NCBI GenBank assembly: GCA_003541675.1
Contig: DPMC01000197.1
Location: 1-6,630, forward strand
Source of the DNA: Acidimicrobiaceae bacterium
Lineage (GTDB): Bacteria; Actinomycetota; Acidimicrobiia; Acidimicrobiales; MedAcidi-G1
Direction of reading: 5' to 3'
Length of the DNA: 6,630 bases
Position numbers and translations under genes: made by a program. The notes beneath the pieces are model-generated. The model did no database searches. It had not been told where the DNA came from and was given only the letters and a program-made list of their open reading frames with translations. Within the stretch, counting starts at the first letter, position 1. Each line of letters opens with the position of its first letter. Positions 1 through 5,404 of the stretch are shown here, piece after piece.

Positions 1-1061
1 AAGTCGTCCCCGGTCTCACCGGGGAACCCCACGATGAGGTCCGTGGTTACCGCCAGGTCGTCGATCCCCATCCGGGCTGCTTCGAGGCGTTCGAGGTACC
101 GCTCGGCCGTATAGCCGCGGTGCATGGCCGACAGGATTCGATCACTGCCCGACTGGAGGGGCAGGTGGAGGTGCTCGCATACCTCCGGGGTGTCGGCCAT
201 GGCGGAGATCGTCTCGGGACGGAGGTCCTTGGGGTGTGGGCTGGTGAACCGGACCCGGCGGATCCCCTCAACAGCACCACTGGCCACCAACAGGTCGGCA
301 AAGAGCGGTCTGGCCCGACGGGTCGGGTCGGCCGTCCAAACCGCTCCCGCCTCGTAGGCATCGGCCGGTCCCGCATCCATGCCGCGAAGTCGCAGCGTCA
401 GGTCACGTCCGTAGGAGTTCACGTTCTGGCCAAGCAGGGTGATCTCGCTGACCCCGTCGGCAGCCAGGGCCGCCACCTCGTCCACCATCTGCCCAAAGGG
501 TCGGCTGATCTCGGGCCCCCGCACCGCTGGCACGATGCAGAATGCGCAGCTGTTGTCACAGCCGATCTGAATGGTCACCCAGGCCTTGTGGTCAGCGTCC
601 CGCTGGGCCGGTAGCGCCGAGGGGAAGGAATCGGCGTCGTCGCGAGCCGTCTCCTCAAGGATCTCTATCACCGGGCCGTGACCACGCGCCTCGGCCAGAA
701 GTTCGACCGCCCGGTGGACGTTGTGGGTACCGAAAACGACATCGACGTGTCCAGCCCGCTGCTGGATGAGGTCGCGGTCCTTCTGGGCCAGACAACCTCC
801 CACCGCCACCTGGACGTCGGGCCGTTCGGTCTTCAGAGCTTTTAGGTTGCCGAGGGCGCCGTAGAGCTTGTTGTCGGCGTTCTCCCGGATACAGCAGGTA
901 TTTAGAACGATGACGTCTGCCTCAGCCTCCGACTCGGCGGGGACCATCCCGTCGGCCTCGAGAAGACCGGCGATCCGTTCGCTGTCGTGCTCGTTCATCT
1001 GACACCCGTAGGTACGCACGGCGTAGGACCGCACGACGGTCTGCTCGTTCGGGGATGTCAC
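1..1061 (-). CDS. miaB: MiaB, tRNA-2-methylthio-N6-dimethylallyladenosine synthase (C-terminus missing)
   Basis: Radical-SAM methylthiotransferase that adds a 2-methylthio group to i6A at position 37 of tRNAs reading UNN codons. The frame is open for 353 codons from a GTG at 1061 to the left edge; full-length family members have roughly 440-480 residues, so the end of the SAM domain and the TRAM domain lie outside. The N-terminal UPF0004 domain carries its three cluster cysteines: C20 (TYGCQMNEHDS), C56 (NTCCIREN) and C90 (GGCLAQKD). The radical-SAM triad CxxxCxxC is C168, C172 and C175 (GCDNSCAFC). LLGQNVNSYGRD, RFTSPHP and HLPLQSGSD are typical MiaB motifs and separate it from RimO. The GTG was chosen because it leaves a normal lead of 19 residues before C20. 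No Shine-Dalgarno is visible, but TAGCCT lies 7 nt upstream, suggesting a leaderless mRNA. Odd: an extra stretch at about residues 222-250 within the SAM domain. Confidence 0.96.
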   Translation of the reverse strand, partial: MTSPNEQTVVRSYAVRTYGCQMNEHDSERIAGLLEADGMVPAESEAEADVIVLNTCCIRENADNKLYGALGNLKALKTERPDVQVAVGGCLAQKDRDLIQQRAGHVDVVFGTHNVHRAVELLAEARGHGPVIEILEETARDDADSFPSALPAQRDADHKAWVTIQIGCDNSCAFCIVPAVRGPEISRPFGQMVDEVAALAADGVSEITLLGQNVNSYGRDLTLRLRGMDAGPADAYEAGAVWTADPTRRARPLFADLLVASGAVEGIRRVRFTSPHPKDLRPETISAMADTPEVCEHLHLPLQSGSDRILSAMHRGYTAERYLERLEAARMGIDDLAVTTDLIVGFPGETGDD

Positions 1062-1068
1062 GGAAGAA

Positions 1069-1074
1069 AGGCTA
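1069..1074 (-). promoter_or_regulatory. Candidate -10 hexamer of a leaderless miaB promoter
   Basis: On the minus strand TAGCCT matches TANNNT and is followed by 7 nt and then the GTG start of miaB, the spacing expected when transcription begins at the start codon. No ribosome-binding site is visible between them. I see no convincing -35 about 17 nt further upstream, and TANNNT is a weak pattern, so read-through from recA remains an equally good explanation for miaB expression. Confidence 0.25.
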
Positions 1075-1096
1075 CGGCCCCGACACCATCCCCAGC

Positions 1097-1108
1097 CCGC
1101 CGAAGCGG
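1097..1108 (-). other. UUCG-capped hairpin in the recA-miaB gap
   Basis: The 99-bp gap between the recA stop and the miaB start contains CCGC-TTCG-GCGG read on the minus strand, a 4-bp stem closed by the very stable C(UUCG)G tetraloop. It lies about 50 nt after the recA stop and 35 nt before miaB. No U tract follows, so it is not a standard intrinsic terminator. It could be a processing or mRNA-stabilising element, or chance in GC-rich DNA. Nothing else recognisable was found in this gap. Confidence 0.35.
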
Positions 1109-1160
1109 AGAGACGTTGCCGAGGCCGACGGGCCAGCGACTTGTCAGCCCTTCAGGGAGA

Positions 1161-2294
1161 TCAGGTGTCCAAGGAGATGGGCAGATCGTCGACCTCGGAG
1201 AACTCCTCGTCGCCAGGAGCCACCGCATCGGCTCTCATTTCGGCAACCTCAAGCTCCTCGGGCTCCGCTGGCTGGACCTCCCGCCAGACACGGTCTGTGA
1301 TCTCGACCATGACCTCGGGGTTGTCGAGCAGGAACTTCTTGGCGTTCTCCCGGCCTTGGCCGAGCTGTTCGCCCTCGTACGTGTACCAGGCACCCGACTT
1401 CTTGACGATGCCCAAGTCAACTGCCAGATCAACCACCGAGCCCTCGCGGCTGATGCCCTTCCCGTACATGATGTCAAACTCGGCCTGGCGGAACGGCGGG
1501 GCGCACTTGTTCTTGACGACCTTCACCCGGGTGCGGTTGCCCACTACCTCGACACCGTCCTTGATCGCCTCGATACGGCGGATGTCGAGACGGACCGACG
1601 AGTAGAACTTCAAGGCCCGTCCACCCGGCGTGGTCTCCGGCGAGCCGAACATCACGCCGATCTTTTCCCGCAACTGGTTGATGAAGATGAGGATCGTCTG
1701 GGACTTGTTGAGATTCGAGGTGAGCTTGCGAAGAGCCTGGGACATGAGCCGGGCCTGCAGGCCGACATGGGAGTCGCCCATCTCGCCCTCGATCTCAGCT
1801 CGGGGGGTCAGGGCGGCCACCGAGTCGACGACCACCACGTCGAGCGCCCCGGAGCGGACGAGCATGTCGGCGATCTCAAGAGCCTGCTCGCCGGTGTCGG
1901 GCTGGGAGATCAAAAGTTCGTCCACATCGACGCCGATGGCTCGAGCGTAGGTTGGGTCCATGGCGTGCTCGGCGTCGATGTAGGCACAGATGCCTCCATT
2001 GCGTTGGGCTTCGGCCACCACGTGGGTGGCCAGCGTGGTCTTGCCCGAGCCCTCCGGCCCGTAGATCTCGACCACCCGGCCCCGCGGAATGCCCCCGATG
2101 CCGAGAGCCAGGTCGAGGGCCAGCGCCCCGGTGGGCACTGTCTCGATCGACATGGAGCCCTTGTCGCCCATCTTCATGACGGCACCGGTGCCGAACTGCT
2201 TCTCGATCTGACCTAGGGCCATGTCGAGTGCCTTGGTGCGTTCGGATCCAGCCTCAAGTGCTCCGCCGCTCATCGTCCTGCCGTGCTTTGCCAT
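1161..2294 (-). CDS. recA: RecA recombinase
   Basis: ATP-dependent DNA recombinase that coats single-stranded DNA, pairs it with homologous duplex, and as the active filament triggers LexA self-cleavage. The product is 377 residues, normal for the family. Walker A is GPEGSGKTT (residues 79-87), Walker B is VVVVDS (153-158), [15 protein letters not shown] spans about 127-141, and the loop-2/ATP-cap region [21 protein letters not shown] lies about 205-225. KNKCAPPF (261-268) is also family-typical. The tail is acidic ([21 protein letters not shown]), as usual for RecA. No intein interrupts it. The ATG at 2294 was chosen because GGAG lies 8 nt upstream; the frame is open to 2615, but that extension covers the promoter and the LexA box and has no RecA similarity. 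A second ATG at 2273 lacks comparable support. Transcribed divergently from msrB, with miaB 99 bp downstream and no recX between. Confidence 0.99.
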   Translation of the reverse strand: MAKHGRTMSGGALEAGSERTKALDMALGQIEKQFGTGAVMKMGDKGSMSIETVPTGALALDLALGIGGIPRGRVVEIYGPEGSGKTTLATHVVAEAQRNGGICAYIDAEHAMDPTYARAIGVDVDELLISQPDTGEQALEIADMLVRSGALDVVVVDSVAALTPRAEIEGEMGDSHVGLQARLMSQALRKLTSNLNKSQTILIFINQLREKIGVMFGSPETTPGGRALKFYSSVRLDIRRIEAIKDGVEVVGNRTRVKVVKNKCAPPFRQAEFDIMYGKGISREGSVVDLAVDLGIVKKSGAWYTYEGEQLGQGRENAKKFLLDNPEVMVEITDRVWREVQPAEPEELEVAEMRADAVAPGDEEFSEVDDLPISLDT

Positions 2295-2302
2295 GTGGTG
2301 TT

Positions 2303-2306
2303 CTCC
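2303..2306 (-). promoter_or_regulatory. recA Shine-Dalgarno
   Basis: GGAG on the minus strand, within TGGAGAA, lies 8 nt before the ATG at 2294. It decides this start over the in-frame ATG at 2273 and over any start further upstream. Confidence 0.7.
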
Positions 2307-2317
2307 AGTGTGTCTGT

Positions 2318-2331
2318 CGGCCCGGTGGCCG
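2318..2331 (-). other. Small hairpin upstream of the recA ribosome-binding site
   Basis: CGGCC-ACCG-GGCCG on the minus strand forms a 5-bp GC stem with a 4-nt loop, ending 11 nt before the GGAG. It could influence ribosome access or simply space the leader. It lies in the predicted recA 5' leader. A stem this short is easy to find by chance in GC-rich DNA. Confidence 0.3.
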
Positions 2332-2394
2332 GTTCCAGTTGATCTGTTGTCGAGTTCGGGGTTGTTGGCGGTGAACTTAGGGATGGCCTGTGAC

Positions 2395-2436
2395 AGCGTT
2401 TCTGAAGTTGCTCCTGAAGCGGGCTTCAGGAACGCT
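2395..2436 (-). repeat. Nested inverted repeats in the recA leader (two alternative stem-loops)
   Basis: Two inverted repeats share one arm. The outer pair is 2395-2407 with 2424-2436 (AGCGTTTCTGAAG on the plus strand and CTTCAGGAACGCT), 12 of 13 bases complementary, enclosing 16 nt. The inner pair is 2412-2420 with 2423-2431 (TCCTGAAGC and GCTTCAGGA), a perfect 9-bp palindrome with two central bases. Because 2424-2431 takes part in both, only one stem can form at a time. In the recA transcript the shared arm comes first, starting roughly 11 nt after the predicted start point. AGGAG is buried in the inner stem and looped out in the outer one, but no start codon follows it. No U run follows either stem. 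I see no ATG, GTG or TTG in the leader, so a leader peptide is unlikely. Confidence 0.6.
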
Positions 2437-2453
2437 TCCCTTTGAATAACAGG

Positions 2454-2483
2454 AGTGTATTTCCGAACAGGCGTTCGATGCAA
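2454..2483 (-). promoter_or_regulatory. Candidate recA promoter
   Basis: On the minus strand TTGCAT (2483-2478) and TACACT (2459-2454) are separated by 18 nt and resemble -35 and -10 elements of a housekeeping sigma factor. The -35 match is only partial; the -10 fits TANNNT well. The LexA box fills most of the spacer, an arrangement that gives direct repression. The start point would be near 2447, giving a leader of about 150 nt before the recA ATG. Confidence 0.5.
2464..2477. promoter_or_regulatory. LexA-binding SOS box
   Basis: CGAAC-AGGC-GTTCG is a perfect 5+5 palindrome with a 4-bp spacer, matching the SOS operator of Gram-positive and actinobacterial LexA (CGAAC-N4-GTTCG). It lies between the divergent recA and msrB genes, about 170 bp before recA and 36 bp before the msrB ATG. 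Its place inside the candidate recA promoter spacer supports SOS control of recA; whether msrB is also affected is open. Confidence 0.88.
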
Positions 2484-2496
2484 GCACTCGGCCTTT

Positions 2497-2510
2497 CGAA
2501 CTACCGTCAG
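2497..2510. promoter_or_regulatory. Possible degenerate second LexA half-site
   Basis: CGAAC-TACC-GTCAG keeps the full left half of the SOS box but only three of five bases in the right half. It starts 33 bp from the first box, about three helical turns, so the two would face the same side of the DNA, and it overlaps the candidate msrB -10. An 8-of-10 match can occur by chance. Confidence 0.25.
2502..2507 (+). promoter_or_regulatory. Candidate -10 of a leaderless msrB promoter
   Basis: TACCGT matches TANNNT and is followed by 6 nt and the msrB ATG at 2514, the spacing of a leaderless promoter. No Shine-Dalgarno precedes the ATG. No good -35 is visible; the position 18 bp upstream (2478-2483) reads ATGCAA and coincides with the proposed recA -35 on the other strand. 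Confidence 0.35.
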
Positions 2511-2513
2511 ACC

Positions 2514-2957
2514 ATGGAAACCCGCACCGGAGACCAGAGCCCCGAGCAGAAGCGGGCCGCCCACGCGGCCGCCAACCCAGATCTGGCCGAGCGGTTGGAC
2601 TCCATGGCCTGGCACTGCACCCAGGAGGCGGGCACCGAGCGAGCCTTTACCGGCACCTACTGGGACGAGAAGAGGGCTGGCACCTACCGCTGTGCGGCGT
2701 GTGACGCCGCGGTGTTCGACAGTGACGCCAAGTTCGACTCGGGTTGCGGCTGGCCTAGCTTCACTGCGCCGGTGCCCGGCGGCCCCGATGGCGCTGTGGT
2801 CGACGCCCGGACCGACTCGAGCCGCGGCATGGTCCGTACCGAGACCACCTGTTCATCGTGCGGCGCCCACCTCGGTCACGTGTTCCCCGACGGCCCCGGC
2901 CCTACCGGCGACCGGTACTGCATTAACTCGGCCTGCATAACCCTCGAGGAGCGTTGA
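2514..2957 (+). CDS. msrB: MsrB, peptide-methionine (R)-S-oxide reductase
   Basis: Reduces the R epimer of methionine sulfoxide in oxidised proteins, normally using thioredoxin. The product is 147 residues with no signal peptide, so it is cytosolic. Zinc ligands are the two CxxC pairs C60/C63 (YRCAAC) and C113/C116 ([12 protein letters not shown]). SGCGWPSF holds C78, the usual resolving cysteine, and the catalytic cysteine is C136 in DRYCINS. H119 and H122 of GAHLGHVF match the conserved active-site region. An additional cysteine, C141, follows in SACITLEER. The ATG at 2514 was chosen because it gives a normal family length; in-frame starts at 2478 (ATG) and 2442 (TTG) would place the SOS box or the promoter region inside the gene. 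It is the only plus-strand gene here, converging on thpR with a 13-bp gap. The SOS box upstream raises the possibility of damage-linked expression. Confidence 0.95.
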   Translation: METRTGDQSPEQKRAAHAAANPDLAERLDSMAWHCTQEAGTERAFTGTYWDEKRAGTYRCAACDAAVFDSDAKFDSGCGWPSFTAPVPGGPDGAVVDARTDSSRGMVRTETTCSSCGAHLGHVFPDGPGPTGDRYCINSACITLEER

Positions 2958-2970
2958 CTCGACCACCGGA

Positions 2971-3489
2971 TCATCCGCCCAACGGGAACGCGGCGATCAC
3001 CTGGTAGACGGCACCCTCGGGCAACGTCCGACTTGCCATCAGGAGCACCTCATCGACCCGGAACGAAACGGTCACCGGTGATCCGACCGAGCCGGACGGG
3101 AGTTCGTCCCTGAAACGACCCAGCGTCAGGTGTCCGACAAACGGGCGATACCCCCGGGGGGCGATCTCCACCGGCTGGTCGAGATGTTCGGTGGCCGCCA
3201 CCATCAGGGCCGCCAGATCGTCGCAGCCTTCGGCCGGCACCATCACCACGCCATCTCCGAGCAGAGCGGTGGCCGGACCGAGCCTCACGTCCACCGGAGC
3301 GATCTCGCCCCACGGGGCTGCGGCAAGCACCGCCGCCACCTCGCCGGGATCAGCGTCACCCAGAAACCGGAGGGTGACATGCCACTGGGCCCGTGGCAGC
3401 CAACGCAGCCGGGGCGCCTCAGGCCGAGGAAGCTGATCGAGCACGTCGGCTGCCTCGGTCGACGGCCGTACGGCCACGAAGAGGCGCAC
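2971..3489 (-). CDS. thpR: ThpR, RNA 2',3'-cyclic phosphodiesterase (2'-5' RNA ligase family)
   Basis: Member of the 2H phosphoesterase superfamily. Family enzymes hydrolyse 2',3'-cyclic phosphate ends of RNA and can also join tRNA half-molecules through a 2'-5' bond; the physiological substrate in bacteria is poorly known. The product is 172 residues, close to the usual 175-190. The two catalytic HxTx motifs are HVTL at residues 37-40 (within WHVTLRFLG) and HLTL at 120-123 (within VGHLTLGRF), with the expected spacing for two pseudo-symmetric lobes. MRLFVAV is the typical first strand. It starts with GTG; a weak AGG lies 5 nt upstream. It follows cinA after 27 nt on the same strand, so it is probably the last gene of the rimO-pgsA-cinA run, and it ends tail to tail with msrB. 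Confidence 0.9.
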   Translation of the reverse strand: MRLFVAVRPSTEAADVLDQLPRPEAPRLRWLPRAQWHVTLRFLGDADPGEVAAVLAAAPWGEIAPVDVRLGPATALLGDGVVMVPAEGCDDLAALMVAATEHLDQPVEIAPRGYRPFVGHLTLGRFRDELPSGSVGSPVTVSFRVDEVLLMASRTLPEGAVYQVIAAFPLGG

Positions 3490-3516
3490 GGCGACCTAAC
3501 TCGCCGAATCTGCCGG

Positions 3517-4803
3517 TCAGGCGTTCCGACGGGCCAGCAGGCGGATGCGGAGCGCGTCGAGAACCGTGATGACGGTGAACTGCCGGATGCGTGTCCGGTC
3601 GAACGGCCAACGGGTCCGAACCGCCTGGACTTCGCCGTCCACACAGGTGGCCATCCACACGGTGCCCGGTTCCTGGCCCTCCTGCGGGTCGGGTCCAGCC
3701 ACGCCAGTCACGGCCACCGACACGTCAGCCCCCAGGCGTTCGCACGCCCCGAGCGCCATGGCCCTCACGGTCTCCTCGGATACCACCGGCCCCTCGGACA
3801 CGCCCAGTAACGACCGCTTCACTTCGCCGTCGTAGGCGACAATCGACCCCATGAAGGCCCGGCTGGATCCCGGCACCTCGGTCAAGCGGGTGCCGATCAT
3901 GCCTCCGGTCAGCGACTCGGCGGTGGCCAAGCGAAGCCCCTGTGCGACCAGCAGGTCCAGCACCACAGACTCCATGGTCTGGTCGTCCACACCGAACACG
4001 ATCGGTCCGGCAATAGCCCGCACGCGGGCCTCGCCGTCGGCCAGTAGCGCATCCACCTCGGCGTCGGTGGCCGCCTTGGCGGTGAGCCGTACCTTGAGCC
4101 CCTCCATGCCACTGGCCAGAAAGGCAATGGTGGCCCCACCGTCACGGTCGATGCGATCGATCTCGTCGGCCAGGTCCTCGGCCAACCCCGATTCAGACCG
4201 CCCCCAGGTACGAAGAGTGCGCGATCGTATGACGCTCGAGATGCCAGCCCGCCGCTTGAGGTCCGGGAGGATGGTGCCCTCCACCATCTGGTGCATCTCC
4301 CACGGCACACCGGGCACCGCGTACATGACCTTTGGACTGTCGTCACCATCGCCATCGGCGTCACCGGAAGAGGGGGTGCCCACCGGGCAGACCAGTCCCG
4401 GGGCCGTCCCCGGCATCTGGTCGATGGTCCGGGCCCCCACCGGTACGTCTGCCTGACGCAGGTTGTTGGCCGGCATTGGACGCCCCCGACCGCCGAACAC
4501 AGCCTCGATGCGGGCCACCAACGATTCATCACGCACGAGCTCCACGCCGAGCAGTTCGGCGATCACGTCACGGGTGATGTCGTCTTGGGTGGGCCCGAGG
4601 CCACCAGTGACGATCACCGCGTCGGACCGCTCCAGAGCCTCTCCCATGGCAGCCAGCATGCGGTCCCGGTTGTCCCCCACCGAGGTGTGGCGATGGCAGT
4701 CAATGCCTGCCAGGGCCAACTGCTCGCCGATCCACGCCGAGTTCGTGTCAACGATCTGACCCAGCAGGAGTTCGGTGCCCACGGCGACGATCTCGCAACG
4801 CAT
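3517..4803 (-). CDS. cinA: CinA, bifunctional nucleotide pyrophosphatase / NMN amidohydrolase
   Basis: Two-domain protein of pyridine nucleotide recycling, 428 residues, close to the family norm. The N-terminal MoCF-like COG1058 domain (about 1-170) has VGTELLLGQIVDTNS at 8-22 and TGGLGPTQDD at 66-75, and is associated with ADP-ribose pyrophosphatase activity. The C-terminal PncC domain (about 275-425) has TAESLTGG at 294-301, GSIVAYDGEVK at 319-329 and VTGVAGPD at 365-372, and deamidates nicotinamide mononucleotide to nicotinate mononucleotide. Both active sites look intact. Odd: an Asp/Gly-rich stretch around 140-158 (SSGDADGDGDD) lengthens a loop just before the conserved VPGVPWEM. The ATG at 4803 has a strong GGGGAGG/GGAG Shine-Dalgarno region 6-16 nt upstream. 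It lies 28 nt after pgsA and 27 nt before thpR. In some bacteria cinA is cotranscribed with recA; here thpR and msrB separate them. Confidence 0.96.
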   Translation of the reverse strand: MRCEIVAVGTELLLGQIVDTNSAWIGEQLALAGIDCHRHTSVGDNRDRMLAAMGEALERSDAVIVTGGLGPTQDDITRDVIAELLGVELVRDESLVARIEAVFGGRGRPMPANNLRQADVPVGARTIDQMPGTAPGLVCPVGTPSSGDADGDGDDSPKVMYAVPGVPWEMHQMVEGTILPDLKRRAGISSVIRSRTLRTWGRSESGLAEDLADEIDRIDRDGGATIAFLASGMEGLKVRLTAKAATDAEVDALLADGEARVRAIAGPIVFGVDDQTMESVVLDLLVAQGLRLATAESLTGGMIGTRLTEVPGSSRAFMGSIVAYDGEVKRSLLGVSEGPVVSEETVRAMALGACERLGADVSVAVTGVAGPDPQEGQEPGTVWMATCVDGEVQAVRTRWPFDRTRIRQFTVITVLDALRIRLLARRNA

Positions 4804-4831
4804 GCCCTGCTCCCCTCCCCGACCCGGCCGC

Positions 4832-5404
4832 TCAGGCCGACTTGGCGCCCGTGGCGCTGGTGGCCCGACTGCCGTCCAGCAGATACTGCGCGCCCGTCAT
4901 CAGGGTGAAAGCCACGGCCAGCCACAACAACACGCCGACCACCAGGTCGGCGTCACGCAGCGGCGGCAGCACGGCGATCAACAGGGCGGTGCCCTGCACG
5001 ATGGTCTTCCACTTGGCCGACTGGCGGGCCGGCACGGCCAGGCCGCGACGAGCGAACCACAGGCGGTACATCGTGATGACGGCCTCACGGAAGGCCAGTA
5101 GAGCGACCGGGACCCAGTGGTAGCGGCCGACCATGCCCAAGCAGACGGCCACGCCAATCACCACGACCTTGTCGGCCAACGGATCCAGGAAGGCGCCCCA
5201 GCGGCTCACCGTGCCACGGCGGCGAGCCAGGATCCCGTCGAAGTAGTCGGTGGACGCTAGGACCACGCCGAGCACGAAGCCGGCCCACGTCACGCCGTCG
5301 ACGTCCCGGGCGTCGAGTACGAAGGCGAACAACACCGGGGCCAGTAGCAGCCTGGCCAGGGTCACCAGGTTGGCCGGCGAGACCACGGTACGGACGTGCT
5401 TCAC
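4832..5404 (-). CDS. pgsA: PgsA, CDP-diacylglycerol-glycerol-3-phosphate 3-phosphatidyltransferase
   Basis: Integral membrane enzyme that transfers a phosphatidyl group from CDP-diacylglycerol to glycerol-3-phosphate, the committed step to phosphatidylglycerol and cardiolipin. The product is 190 residues, near the family's usual size. The CDP-alcohol phosphotransferase signature DxxDGxxAR-x8-GxxxDxxxD is complete at residues 53-78, with metal-binding D53, D56, D74 and D78. Hydrophobic segments appear at about 11-30, 39-52, 79-94, 98-112, 130-146 and 153-175, consistent with six membrane helices. NLVTLARLLLAPVLF is the typical first helix of PgsA. Actinobacterial paralogues (phosphatidylinositol-phosphate synthase, cardiolipin synthase) share the signature, so the substrate is inferred from sequence style and from its place after rimO. 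It starts with GTG in a GTGA overlap with the rimO stop, suggesting translational coupling. A 5-bp hairpin (4825-4839) surrounds its stop codon. Confidence 0.9.
   Translation of the reverse strand: MKHVRTVVSPANLVTLARLLLAPVLFAFVLDARDVDGVTWAGFVLGVVLASTDYFDGILARRRGTVSRWGAFLDPLADKVVVIGVAVCLGMVGRYHWVPVALLAFREAVITMYRLWFARRGLAVPARQSAKWKTIVQGTALLIAVLPPLRDADLVVGVLLWLAVAFTLMTGAQYLLDGSRATSATGAKSA

Noticed and set aside
987..2216. A 409-codon open frame on the plus strand opposite recA and the start of miaB
   Set aside because: It is antisense to the clear RecA frame, its product has no recognisable motif, and long open antisense frames are normal in GC-rich coding DNA.
1161..2294. An intein in RecA
   Set aside because: Inteins occur in some actinobacterial RecA proteins, but here the 377-residue sequence is continuous through Walker A and all later motifs.
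2442..2513. A longer msrB starting at TTG 2442 or ATG 2478
   Set aside because: The added residues match nothing in MsrB, and the TTG start would bury the SOS box in coding sequence; no ribosome-binding site supports either start.
2295..2615. A 107-residue N-terminal extension of RecA
   Set aside because: The extension has no RecA similarity, covers the LexA box and promoter, and overlaps the msrB start; the ATG at 2294 has a Shine-Dalgarno and gives normal length.
2952..2984. A possible bidirectional terminator between msrB and thpR
   Set aside because: Only a 5-bp CGTTG/CAACG pairing with a wide loop is present and no T run lies on either strand.
3130..3810. A 226-codon plus-strand frame across thpR and cinA
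   Set aside because: It spans two genes on the other strand and shows no family motif; it is a composition artefact.
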